From: RGIG8767 sp964487395
Lineage (GTDB): Bacteria > Bacillota > Clostridia > Lachnospirales > Lachnospiraceae
Reading direction: 5' to 3'
Assembly (NCBI GenBank): GCA_964487395.1
Contig: CAZAQH010000073.1
Coordinates: forward strand, 1-9,783
DNA: 9,783 bases
Under the pieces are notes generated by a model. The model was given only the letters and a program-made list of their open reading frames with translations, was not told the DNA's origin and did not search any database. The translations under genes were made by a program, and so were the position numbers. Below, piece after piece: positions 1-5,813 of this stretch; position 1 is the stretch's first letter, and each line of letters begins with the position of its first letter.

Positions 1-35
1 TTGATGTGATTGCTGTTCAAATTGTTTTTAAATAA
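1..35 (+). CDS. Possible 3' end of an upstream gene (very short fragment)
   Basis: Frame 3 stays open from the window edge to a TAA at 33-35 and reads DVIAVQIVFK. The only positive argument is context: an intrinsic terminator (80-141) lies about 45 bases further on, as expected after the last gene of a transcription unit. Ten codons are far too few to recognise a family, and an open frame this short is expected by chance. It could equally be non-coding. Confidence 0.2.
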   Translation, partial: DVIAVQIVFK

Positions 36-79
36 TATTTAATTATGTCTATACTTTAGGACTTCAAAATCCCTAAATC

Positions 80-141
80 AAAAAGATGCTGTTACCTGTC
101 TGTTCACAAAGTGAATGATATACAGGTAACAGTTTCTTTTT
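80..141 (+). terminator. Rho-independent terminator, long hairpin
   Basis: Positions 89-99 (CTGTTACCTGT) pair perfectly with 122-132 (ACAGGTAACAG). An inner stem TTCAC/GTGAA (103-107 with 111-115, loop AAA) sits inside. The flanks also pair, an A-run at 80-86 with a T-rich run at 135-141, so the structure is U-tailed when read on the plus strand and nearly so on the minus strand. It probably ends a transcript entering from the left and may act in both directions. Confidence 0.75.
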
Positions 142-225
142 GTTCGTGACCAAAAGGAGAAAGAACACTTTATAGCAAAATTTGCCCCTAGGTATACGAA
201 AGAACAAAACTTAATATTTAGATCT

Positions 226-290
226 AAAAGCACGATATAAACGCACTTTACGTAACAATTGAAATTCGTTGCGAAAGGTGCGTGCTTTTT
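226..290 (+). terminator. Second elaborate hairpin ending in a T-run, terminator-like
   Basis: A compound stem can be drawn. AAAAGCA (226-232) pairs with TGCTTTT (283-289), CGCAC (242-246) with GTGCG (278-282), TTT (247-249) with AAA (274-276), and CGTAAC (251-256) with GTTGCG (268-273). Small bulges remain at 233-241, 250 and 277, and five Ts (286-290) close it. This looks like an intrinsic terminator with an unusually long stem. No gene is visible between it and the previous terminator, so the transcript it would end is unknown; a small non-coding RNA is possible. Confidence 0.55.
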
Positions 291-363
291 ATGAAATTAA
301 AGAAAGTTAGTTCTGATACAGTTAAACTGTAAACGCTCCATCCTAGGTACCTTTCATTCCTAA

Positions 364-567
364 CGTATATTTGAGATAATAGTCTCGAAATCAAGTGAGT
401 CAAAAAAGTCTACATTGCGTTCATTTGATAATGAACTAGGACATGCATATGTTAAGAATCACCCGGAAGTTATTGTGAAAGTTAAAGAGAAATTTAATGG
501 CGTAGGAAACGTTACTAAATCATTCTTTGTCTGGCGAATGTACAAGCTCCTTAAACTGTCTGATTGA
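364..567 (+). pseudogene. C-terminal coding remnant, function unknown
   Basis: After an in-frame TAA at 361-363 the frame stays open for 67 codons and stops at TGA 565-567. The translation has protein-like composition, including NELGHAYVKNHPEV, a run of alternating valine and lysine (VIVKVKEKF), then SFFVWRMYKLLKL before the stop. There is no ATG near the start (the first Met is near the C-terminus) and no ribosome site, and frames upstream are full of stops. I read it as the surviving 3' end of a decayed or truncated gene. I do not recognise the family. It runs convergently towards the minus-strand QueD-like gene. A chance open frame cannot be excluded in A/T-rich DNA, but the amino-acid texture argues against it. 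Confidence 0.4.
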
Positions 568-609
568 ATCGGATAAACACACTTTTGGACATGTGATTAT
601 GTGTATAAA

Positions 610-642
610 TAAAATGAAAGCCAGCGTCCAAAGACGCTGGCT
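610..642 (-). terminator. Second (distal) terminator of the QueD-like gene
   Basis: AGCCAGCGTC (619-628) pairs perfectly with GACGCTGGCT (633-642) around the loop CAAA. On the minus strand the hairpin is followed by a T-rich tail (complement of 610-618). On the plus strand it is followed by A-residues, so it is directional and serves the minus-strand gene. Confidence 0.8.
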
Positions 643-643
643 A

Positions 644-664
644 AAAACAGAGGCTTATAGCCTC
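644..664 (-). terminator. First (proximal) terminator of the QueD-like gene
   Basis: GAGGC (650-654) and GCCTC (660-664) form a 5-bp GC-rich stem with a 5-base loop. Read on the minus strand it is followed by TG and a run of Ts (complement of 643-649). It begins 26 bases after the stop codon at 690-692. With the hairpin at 619-642 it forms a tandem terminator. Confidence 0.65.
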
Positions 665-689
665 AAATCACTTATTTGATGAATAGTTA

Positions 690-1253
690 CTATTTCCTAT
701 ATCCACATTTAGGACATACACCATTTTCATTCAATTCAATTCCGCATAATGGGCAGCGATCCTTGGTTCCCTGAGGACTATATTCCTGTGTTGCAGCATT
801 TACACCACTGGTAAAAGTAAGCTTTGCGATATTAAGTTTATCTTTTAAGAGGTCATATACAATCTTAATCATACCTTCTACAGTCATAGTCTCTTTCGTA
901 ACAACCAATCGACTGTCAGGATAAGCAGTAGCAAGCTCTGTCTTAAATGCGTCACCCTTCATTTTATTCTGTGGATGTCCGTTCTTAATTCCCTGTTTTT
1001 CGTATACATCTAAAATAGCTGGAAGTAATGGATCATCTTCTCTTAAAATAAGTGCATGATCAAAATTCTTTAACACATCCCAAGCTACCTTTTGAATTTC
1101 ATTACATGGATAAACCATATTAACACCGGCATTCACGGTATCTTCTACTTCAATTGTCAAAACTCCTGTGTGTCCGTGCAAATACTGTGCCTCACCCTGA
1201 AATCCATAAAACCTGTGCGCATACTGTAAATCAAATGTAGTAATACTTCTCAT
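690..1253 (-). CDS. 6-pyruvoyltetrahydropterin synthase/QueD-family protein with C-terminal zinc ribbon
   Basis: A 187-residue protein of the PTPS/QueD (T-fold) family. Family members make pterins or 6-carboxytetrahydropterin, an early intermediate of queuosine. The zinc-site histidines are visible: H13 (YAHRF), then H26 and H28 (LHGHT). The Asp-His pair of the active site is D65-H66 (FDHAL). In E. coli QueD a Cys lies four residues before the second zinc His; here that place is A22. The conserved Glu near the end aligns with S149 (LTFTSG). C167-C170 and C180-C183 form a CPxCG zinc ribbon not found in the short canonical enzymes. Membership is clear; catalysis of the QueD reaction is doubtful. 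The start is the ATG at 1253, with AAGGAGGT (1258-1265) four bases upstream. An in-frame GTG at 1295 is possible but has a poorly spaced site. It is a single-gene unit, divergent from pst, and no other queuosine or folate gene is in view. Confidence 0.85.
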   Translation of the reverse strand: MRSITTFDLQYAHRFYGFQGEAQYLHGHTGVLTIEVEDTVNAGVNMVYPCNEIQKVAWDVLKNFDHALILREDDPLLPAILDVYEKQGIKNGHPQNKMKGDAFKTELATAYPDSRLVVTKETMTVEGMIKIVYDLLKDKLNIAKLTFTSGVNAATQEYSPQGTKDRCPLCGIELNENGVCPKCGYRK

Positions 1254-1319
1254 ATGTACCTCCTTAACATTGCCAAGTTCCCAGTTACAAATCACCTTCC
1301 ATTAAATAATCGTATAGTA

Positions 1320-1348
1320 ATTATAGCCGTTCACTTCGAATTTGTCAC
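1320..1348 (-). promoter_or_regulatory. Promoter of the QueD-like gene
   Basis: On the minus strand, GTGACA (complement of 1343-1348, 5 of 6 with TTGACA) is followed after 17 bases by a perfect TATAAT (complement of 1320-1325). Transcription would begin near 1312, giving a leader of roughly 60 bases. I looked for a preQ1 riboswitch in that leader and saw none. Confidence 0.8.
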
Positions 1349-1390
1349 TCTATTTTTAAAAATATTAACAATTTTCTGTCATATCATACA

Positions 1391-1477
1391 TATACCTCCT
1401 TTTAACAAACCCCTAACCCTTTGTAAAATTCGATTTTACAAACAAATTACAAAACTCTTACCAATCCTTGGTATCTC
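1391..1477 (+). promoter_or_regulatory. Pho box (PhoP-binding array) and probable -10 of the pst operon
   Basis: Hexamers resembling the Gram-positive PhoP consensus TT(A/T)ACA lie in strict 11-bp register: TATACC at 1391, TTAACA at 1402, CTAACC at 1413, a degenerate TAAAAT at 1424, TTTACA at 1435, ATTACA at 1446 and CTTACC at 1457. An 11-bp period matches how PhoP/PhoB subunits bind on one face of DNA. Nine bases after the last hexamer is TATCTC (1472-1477), a weak -10 candidate. The site downstream at the cotransporter gene has the same 9-base spacing. The array points towards pstS, whose start lies beyond the sequence gap. Regulation by PhoP is inferred from the repeats and from phoPR in the same locus. 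Confidence 0.7.
1420..1442. repeat. Perfect inverted repeat inside the Pho box region
   Basis: TTTGTAAAAT (1420-1429) and ATTTTACAAA (1433-1442) are exact reverse complements around a 3-base centre. The right arm contains the TTTACA hexamer of the Pho array and the left arm covers the degenerate hexamer position. It could be an operator for a dimeric regulator or simply two head-to-head TTTACA sites. Confidence 0.6.
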
Positions 1478-1545
1478 CCATTTCATTCAAATGCTATCCT
1501 CAACTTGTAAAACAGATTTGGCAATTGTGAGATGAGCTTTCGTTT

Positions 1546-1645
1546 NNNNNNNNNNNNNNNNNNNNNNNNNNNNNNNNNNNNNNNNNNNNNNNNNNNNNNN
1601 NNNNNNNNNNNNNNNNNNNNNNNNNNNNNNNNNNNNNNNNNNNNN
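1546..1645. other. Assembly gap of exactly 100 Ns
   Basis: One hundred consecutive Ns, the conventional placeholder for a scaffold gap of unknown length. The sequence on the left is the pst upstream region; on the right pstS has already begun. The true distance, the pstS ribosome site and its start codon are missing. The Pho array to the left and pst genes to the right make the join biologically sensible. Confidence 0.95.
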
Positions 1646-2551
1646 AAAAGAAAAGTAACAGCAATTGTAGCAGCATGTGTATTGATGGCTGCAACCTTAA
1701 TGGGATGTGGAAACACAGAAACAGCAGTAGTAGAAGAAAAACCAGCTGAGGTAACAGATACCGTAGCAGAAGAAACAGTACCGGTAACAGATACAGTAGA
1801 AACAGAAGATACCTTATCAGGAAGCATCACAATGGCAGGTTCCACATCAATGGAAAAACTTGCAAACGCAGTAGCAGAAAGCTTCATGGCAGCACATCCA
1901 AATGTAACCGTAACAGCAGAATTTACCGGATCATCAGCAGGTATCGAAGCATTAGGAGCAGGAAGCGTTGATATCGGAAATTCATCCAGAAACTTAAAAG
2001 ACAGTGAAAAAGAAGCTGGAGCAGTAGAGAACATAGTAGCAATTGATGGTATCGCAGTAGTTGCAGACCCTGCAAGTACCATAAGTGGATTAACAAAAGA
2101 ACAGCTTATTGACATCTACACAGGTAAAGTAAAGAACTGGAGCGAAGTTGGTGGAGAAGATGGTGTAATTATCGTAGTAGGACGTGAAGCAGGTTCCGGT
2201 ACAAGAGGAGCATTTGAAGAACTTCTTGAAGTAGAAGATGCATGTGCATATGCGAACGAACTTGATTCTACAGGTGCTGTAATGGCAAAAGTTGCATCCA
2301 CACCTGGAGCAATCGGATATGTATCACTTGATGTAGTAGATGACACAGTAAAAGCATTAGCATTAGATGAAGTAGAACCAACAGTAGAAAACATCAAAGC
2401 AGGAAGTTATTTCTTAAGCAGACCATTTGTAATGGCTACACAGGGAGAAATTGCAGAACAGAGCGAAGCAGTACAGGCACTTTTCGAATACTTAAAATCA
2501 GATGAAGGTAAAGAAGTTATTACATCCGTTGGACTTATCACAGTTGACTAA
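1646..2551 (+). CDS. pstS: Phosphate ABC transporter, substrate-binding lipoprotein PstS (5' end in gap)
   Basis: PstS captures extracellular phosphate at the outer membrane face and delivers it to PstC/PstA. The visible 301 residues begin KRKVTAIVAA and continue into a hydrophobic stretch ending in the lipobox LMGC; the lipidated Cys is codon 1706-1708. Probably only a few residues (Met plus one or more) are missing. An acidic, Val/Thr-rich linker with a repeated VTDTV follows, then the PBP-like phosphate-binding domain. Anion-binding loops are visible as GSTSM (visible residues 65-69), TGSSAG (94-99) and GREAGSGTR (179-187); they also resemble loops of related oxyanion binders, but the neighbours settle phosphate. 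An ATG at 1532 can be linked in frame only through the Ns and is not the real start. It is the first gene of pstSCAB-phoU, and pstC starts 11 bases after its stop. Confidence 0.95.
   Translation, partial: KRKVTAIVAACVLMAATLMGCGNTETAVVEEKPAEVTDTVAEETVPVTDTVETEDTLSGSITMAGSTSMEKLANAVAESFMAAHPNVTVTAEFTGSSAGIEALGAGSVDIGNSSRNLKDSEKEAGAVENIVAIDGIAVVADPASTISGLTKEQLIDIYTGKVKNWSEVGGEDGVIIVVGREAGSGTRGAFEELLEVEDACAYANELDSTGAVMAKVASTPGAIGYVSLDVVDDTVKALALDEVEPTVENIKAGSYFLSRPFVMATQGEIAEQSEAVQALFEYLKSDEGKEVITSVGLITVD
1750..1794 (+). repeat. Short in-gene direct repeat in the PstS linker
   Basis: The 12-mer GGTAACAGATAC occurs at 1750-1761 and again at 1783-1794, exactly 33 bases (11 codons) apart, encoding the doubled VTDT of the linker between the lipobox and the binding domain. 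It looks like a small in-frame duplication in a flexible tether. Confidence 0.6.
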
Positions 2552-2562
2552 AAGAGGTCATT

Positions 2563-3462
2563 ATGAAAAAAAGAGTTTCTGAAGGAGTTGCAAAAACCAT
2601 TTTTATGGTTTTTGCATCTTTTACCATAATTGCAGTACTATCCATAACGATATATATGATTTTAAATGGAACACCGGCACTTTTTAAGGTGGGTATCAAA
2701 GAACTGCTTTTTAGCAGTGTCTGGAAACCTACAGCAGATGTACCTTCTTATGGAATCCTTTATGTAATACTTACTTCCATTGTGGGTACGATTCTTGCAG
2801 TACTTTTAGGAGTTCCGATTGGAGTGCTGACAGCTGTTTTTTTAGCAGAAGTAGCACCCAAAAAATTAGCATCCATAGTCAAACCGGCAGTAGAACTTTT
2901 AGCAGGTATTCCTTCCGTTATCTATGGATTGTTAGGACTTATGATTCTAAATCCACTTATGTATAAATGGGAATTAATGCTGTTTAAGGGTTCCGAAACA
3001 CATCAGTTTACAGGAGGAGCCAATCTAATATCTGCCGTAATTGTATTGGCAGTTATGATACTCCCAACTGTAATTAATATGAGTGAAACTTCTCTGCGGG
3101 CAGTTCATCCGAGTTTAAAACAGTCATCCCTTGCACTTGGTGCAACAAAAATACAGACAATATTTAAGGTTACAATACCTGCAGCCAAATCGGGAATTAT
3201 GACAGCAATTATGCTTGGAGTGGGAAGGGCAATTGGAGAAGCTATGGCAATTTCCCTTGTATCCGGCAGTAGTGTAAATCTTCCGTTACCATTTAATTCC
3301 GTGCGATTTTTAACAACTGCAATCGTAAGTGAAATGGGATATGCCAGTGACCTGCACAGACAGGTACTTTTTACAATAGGATTAGTATTATTTGCATTTA
3401 TTATGGTCATTAATTTAATCCTGGAAAAAGTAGTGAAGGCAAAAGGAGGCAGCAATGAGTAA
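2563..3462 (+). CDS. pstC: Phosphate ABC transporter permease PstC
   Basis: One half of the membrane channel of the Pst importer, 299 residues, the normal length. I see about six hydrophobic segments, near residues 13-35, 65-95, 112-130, 155-175, 210-235 and 268-288. The EAA-type cytoplasmic loop that docks on the PstB ATPase lies near 188-208 (ALGATKIQTIFKVTIP, with the Gly and the final Ile-Pro). The GRAIGEAMA stretch near 221-229 is typical of PstC. The ATG at 2563 is preceded by AGAGGT (2553-2558), and the next gene overlaps its end by 8 bases, which suggests translational coupling. Oddly, its codons 9-18 contain a perfect 12-bp hairpin, listed separately. Confidence 0.95.
   Translation: MKKRVSEGVAKTIFMVFASFTIIAVLSITIYMILNGTPALFKVGIKELLFSSVWKPTADVPSYGILYVILTSIVGTILAVLLGVPIGVLTAVFLAEVAPKKLASIVKPAVELLAGIPSVIYGLLGLMILNPLMYKWELMLFKGSETHQFTGGANLISAVIVLAVMILPTVINMSETSLRAVHPSLKQSSLALGATKIQTIFKVTIPAAKSGIMTAIMLGVGRAIGEAMAISLVSGSSVNLPLPFNSVRFLTTAIVSEMGYASDLHRQVLFTIGLVLFAFIMVINLILEKVVKAKGGSNE
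2589..2616 (+). promoter_or_regulatory. Perfect 12-bp hairpin within the first codons of pstC
   Basis: TGCAAAAACCAT (2589-2600) and ATGGTTTTTGCA (2605-2616) are exact reverse complements around a TTTT loop, followed by TCTTTT. It starts 38 bases after the pstS stop and lies inside pstC codons 9-18. It may protect the 3' end of pstS mRNA or reduce readthrough, so that the binding protein is made in excess of the permease. Whether it does so is inference; the stem is A/T-rich, so it is a moderate terminator at best. Confidence 0.5.
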
Positions 3463-4303
3463 AGCAAAAAACAATATTACATACCTTCTAATTTATGTAT
3501 CCGCTGCCATTTCCGTTTTGTTACTTGCTGGCATAATAGTATATGTATCTGTAAAAGGCATTGGAGCCATTTCCATTCCGTTTCTCACACAGGTGAAAAG
3601 TGCGGTAAAAGAAACTGAAGGGATTGCCGGAAACATTGTAAATACACTCTATATCATTGTTATTACATTACTTTTTGCAACACCAATTGGAGTGGGCTCT
3701 GCAATCTACTTAAATGAATATGCAAAGCCGGGCCGGTTTGTCAGACTGGTTGAATTTACAACACAGACTTTGTCTGGTATTCCATCTATTCTTTTTGGTT
3801 TGTTTGGTATGATTTTTTTCGGAAGCGTACTTCATTTAAGATATTCGATATTAACAGGAGCTTTAACCTTAACCTTAATGATTTTACCTTTAATAATTGG
3901 CAATACAAGAGAAGCACTTAAGACGGTTCCTGAAAGCTACAGACAGGGTGCAATTGGTATGGGTGCGGAAAAATGGTATATGATTCGAACCATTCTACTG
4001 CCTTCAGCGATGCCGGGTATCTTAACCGGAGTGATTTTATCCGTAGGAAGAATAGTTGGAGAATCAGCAGCCTTGTTATTTACCGCAGGAAGTGCCTATA
4101 TATTACCAGCAAGTGCAAAAGGATATTTCTCAAAAATATTGGAACCGGGCGGCACCTTAACCATAGAATTATATCTTAATATGACAAAAGCAAAATATGA
4201 TGTAGCATTTGGAATTGCTCTCGTATTACTCGTAATTGTGTTTATTATTAATCTGTTGACAAAAATTATAGTAAAAAAATGGAGTCAAAATGAGCATAGA
4301 TAA
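3455..4303 (+). CDS. pstA: Phosphate ABC transporter permease PstA
   Basis: The second membrane subunit of the Pst importer, 282 residues, full length. Hydrophobic segments lie near residues 8-32, 62-88, 108-127, 132-150, 185-212 and 248-272. The coupling loop for PstB is near 163-184 (GAIGMGAEKWYMIRTILLP), and GRIVGESAALLFTAG (198-212) is a PstA hallmark. The ATG at 3455 has AAGGAGG at 3443-3449, five bases upstream, and overlaps the pstC stop (3460-3462) by 8 bases. Its own end overlaps pstB by 14 bases, so the three genes are probably translationally coupled. Confidence 0.95.
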   Translation: MSKAKNNITYLLIYVSAAISVLLLAGIIVYVSVKGIGAISIPFLTQVKSAVKETEGIAGNIVNTLYIIVITLLFATPIGVGSAIYLNEYAKPGRFVRLVEFTTQTLSGIPSILFGLFGMIFFGSVLHLRYSILTGALTLTLMILPLIIGNTREALKTVPESYRQGAIGMGAEKWYMIRTILLPSAMPGILTGVILSVGRIVGESAALLFTAGSAYILPASAKGYFSKILEPGGTLTIELYLNMTKAKYDVAFGIALVLLVIVFIINLLTKIIVKKWSQNEHR

Positions 4304-5054
4304 AACAAAAATAGAAGTAGAACACTTACAACTGCATTTTGCAGATCATCATGTATTAAAAGATGTAAACATGAATATAAAAAGTAATGGTGTGACAGCA
4401 TTAATCGGACCATCAGGCTGTGGAAAATCCACCTTTTTAAAGTGCTTAAACCGCATGAATGATTTGGTGGATACTACAAAAATTGAAGGAAAGATTTTGA
4501 TTGATAAGCAGGATATCTACGATCCACATATTGATACCACAATGCTTAGGAAAAAAGTCGGAATGGTATTTCAGCAGCCGAATCCATTTCCTATGAGTGT
4601 GTATGACAACATAGCGTATGGACCTAGAATTCATGGAATGAAAGACAAAAAGAAGTTGGATGAAATAGTAGAAAAAAGTCTGATTGATGCAGCCATTTTT
4701 GACGAAGTTAAGGATCGATTGAAAAAATCAGCACTTGGTCTTTCAGGCGGACAGCAGCAGCGTCTTTGCATTGCAAGAGCATTAGCAGTAGAACCGGAGA
4801 TTTTGTTAATGGATGAGCCTACATCAGCACTTGATCCAATTTCTACATTAAAAATAGAAGATTTGATGGAAGATTTAAAGAAAAAATATACTGTTATTAT
4901 TGTTACCCATAATATGCAGCAGGCAGCCAGAATTTCGGACGACACCGCTTTTTTCCTTACCGGAGAAATCATAGAATTTGGAAATACGGAACAGATATTT
5001 ACCAATCCGGTAAACAAAAAAACAGAAGATTACATTACAGGAAGATTCGGCTAA
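4290..5054 (+). CDS. pstB: Phosphate ABC transporter ATP-binding protein PstB
   Basis: The cytoplasmic ATPase that powers phosphate import, 254 residues, the usual length. The nucleotide-binding motifs are intact and in order: Walker A GPSGCGKST (40-48), Q-loop Q95 in VFQQPNPFPMS (typical of PstB), signature LSGGQ (151-155), Walker B ILLMDE (171-176), D-loop SALD (179-182) and switch His H207 in VTHNM. It begins at ATG 4290 inside the end of pstA (14-base overlap) with a modest GGAG at 4281-4284, consistent with coupling. phoU follows 16 bases after its stop. Confidence 0.97.
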   Translation: MSIDKTKIEVEHLQLHFADHHVLKDVNMNIKSNGVTALIGPSGCGKSTFLKCLNRMNDLVDTTKIEGKILIDKQDIYDPHIDTTMLRKKVGMVFQQPNPFPMSVYDNIAYGPRIHGMKDKKKLDEIVEKSLIDAAIFDEVKDRLKKSALGLSGGQQQRLCIARALAVEPEILLMDEPTSALDPISTLKIEDLMEDLKKKYTVIIVTHNMQQAARISDDTAFFLTGEIIEFGNTEQIFTNPVNKKTEDYITGRFG

Positions 5055-5070
5055 AGAAGGAGGATGGGCA

Positions 5071-5718
5071 ATGTCACCAAGAATTATTTTTGAACAGGAA
5101 TTAAGTGAACTGTTAGAACAGTTAGAAGAAATGAGCCATATAGTAGAATGTTCCTATGAGAATCTGTTTGAGGCAGTTAAGATAAAAGATGAACAGGGAA
5201 TAAAGCTTATCATGAAAAACGACCGCAACATTAACGACATGAAGCGTCAGATAGAAGCCATGTGCTTAAAAATCATCACAAAACAGCAGCCGGTTGCTAA
5301 GGATTTAAGAATCGTATCTTCTGTTTTGAAGGTTGTAACAGATATAGAAAGAGTTGGAGATCATGTATGTGATATGGCAGAATTAATCATGCGTATTCAC
5401 ATGAATCCATTTTCCGGATATTCCCTTCATTTAGATGGAATGGTAACGGCTACAAAAGAAATGTTTATGGAAGCAGTAAGTGCTTTTGTGGAAGATAATC
5501 CCTCAAGATCTCAGAAGGTTATTGAAGGTGATGATGTAATTGATATGCTTTTTAATAAAGTAAAAAATGATATCATCGATGGCTTAAAAGCAGAATTAAA
5601 AAATGCAGATGAATATATTGATATTTTAATGATTGCAAAGTATTTAGAAAAAATCGGAGACCATGCTGTCAATGTCGCAGAGTGGCAGATTTTCAGGAAA
5701 ACTGGCGAACTGTCGTAA
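5071..5718 (+). CDS. phoU: Phosphate signalling/transport regulator PhoU
   Basis: PhoU is a cytoplasmic, all-helical peripheral protein that restrains phosphate uptake through PstSCAB and damps PhoR signalling when phosphate is plentiful. This one has 215 residues, close to the family's length, with two PhoU repeats. The metal-cluster motif E/DxxxD appears once in each: E93-D97 in DIERVGDH and E193-D197 in LEKIGDH. The ATG at 5071 has AAGGAGG at 5057-5063, spaced 7 bases. It is the last gene of the pst unit. No terminator separates it from the next gene; instead a Pho box begins at 5720, just after its stop (5716-5718). Confidence 0.95.
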   Translation: MSPRIIFEQELSELLEQLEEMSHIVECSYENLFEAVKIKDEQGIKLIMKNDRNINDMKRQIEAMCLKIITKQQPVAKDLRIVSSVLKVVTDIERVGDHVCDMAELIMRIHMNPFSGYSLHLDGMVTATKEMFMEAVSAFVEDNPSRSQKVIEGDDVIDMLFNKVKNDIIDGLKAELKNADEYIDILMIAKYLEKIGDHAVNVAEWQIFRKTGELS

Positions 5719-5719
5719 A

Positions 5720-5774
5720 TTTTACATAAATTTTACATTCACACCCCTTGCATTTTACATGCCTGATTTATGAT
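5720..5774 (+). promoter_or_regulatory. Pho box and promoter of the Na+/Pi cotransporter-phoPR unit
   Basis: TTTTACAT occurs exactly three times, at 5720-5727, 5731-5738 and 5753-5760. Their TTTACA cores start at 5721, 5732 and 5754, so they are spaced 11 and 22 bases with one degenerate slot at 5743. This fits the PhoP consensus with its 11-bp period. Nine bases after the last core is TATGAT (5769-5774), 5 of 6 with TATAAT. No good -35 is present, as expected when an activator replaces it. Transcription would begin near 5781. It should make the cotransporter and phoPR phosphate-responsive independently of readthrough from pst. Confidence 0.8.
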
Positions 5775-5813
5775 GTATCTGGATAAGAGAAAAAGAGATA
5801 CTATTAAATAAAG

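Larger units (their letters stand above)
36..689. other. Gene-poor left flank, about 650 bases
   Basis: No intact gene is visible here on either strand. The stretch holds two intrinsic-terminator-like hairpins (80-141, 226-290), a coding remnant (364-567) and the tandem terminators of the minus-strand gene (610-664). A 13-codon ATG frame at 291-332 (MKLKKVSSDTVKL) follows the second terminator but has no convincing ribosome site. The 8-mer CCTAGGTA occurs at 187-194 and 342-349, and a 13-bp palindrome lies at 318-330. I see no tRNA, IS end or CRISPR repeat. Decayed genes between terminators suggest old rearrangement or gene loss. Confidence 0.6.

Noticed and set aside
187..349. Repeated 8-mer CCTAGGTA (187-194 and 342-349) as ends of a mobile element
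   Set aside because: The copies are short, in direct orientation, with no extended terminal inverted repeats and no transposase between them; chance is likely.
1254..1319. preQ1 or other riboswitch in the leader of the QueD-like gene
   Set aside because: The leader is only about 60 bases and shows neither the A-rich pseudoknot tail nor the conserved loop of the preQ1 classes; only weak local pairing is visible.
1365..1387. TTAACA at 1365-1370 and CTGTCAT at 1376-1382 as further Pho sites (the latter E. coli-like)
   Set aside because: Neither is in the 11-bp register of the array, and CTGTCAT is not repeated 11 bases later as an E. coli-type box requires.
1254..1535. Plus-strand 93-codon open frame across the divergent promoter region
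   Set aside because: It overlaps the QueD promoter and the Pho box, has unusual composition and no ribosome site; the intergenic signals explain the sequence better.
1532..1545. ATG at 1532 as the pstS start
   Set aside because: It joins pstS only by translating 100 Ns as if the gap were really 100 bases; it would put an implausibly long stretch before the signal peptide and has no ribosome site.
3105..3467. Minus-strand open frames inside pstS, pstC, pstB, the cotransporter and phoR
   Set aside because: All lie wholly within strongly supported plus-strand genes and have no promoter, ribosome site or recognisable domain.
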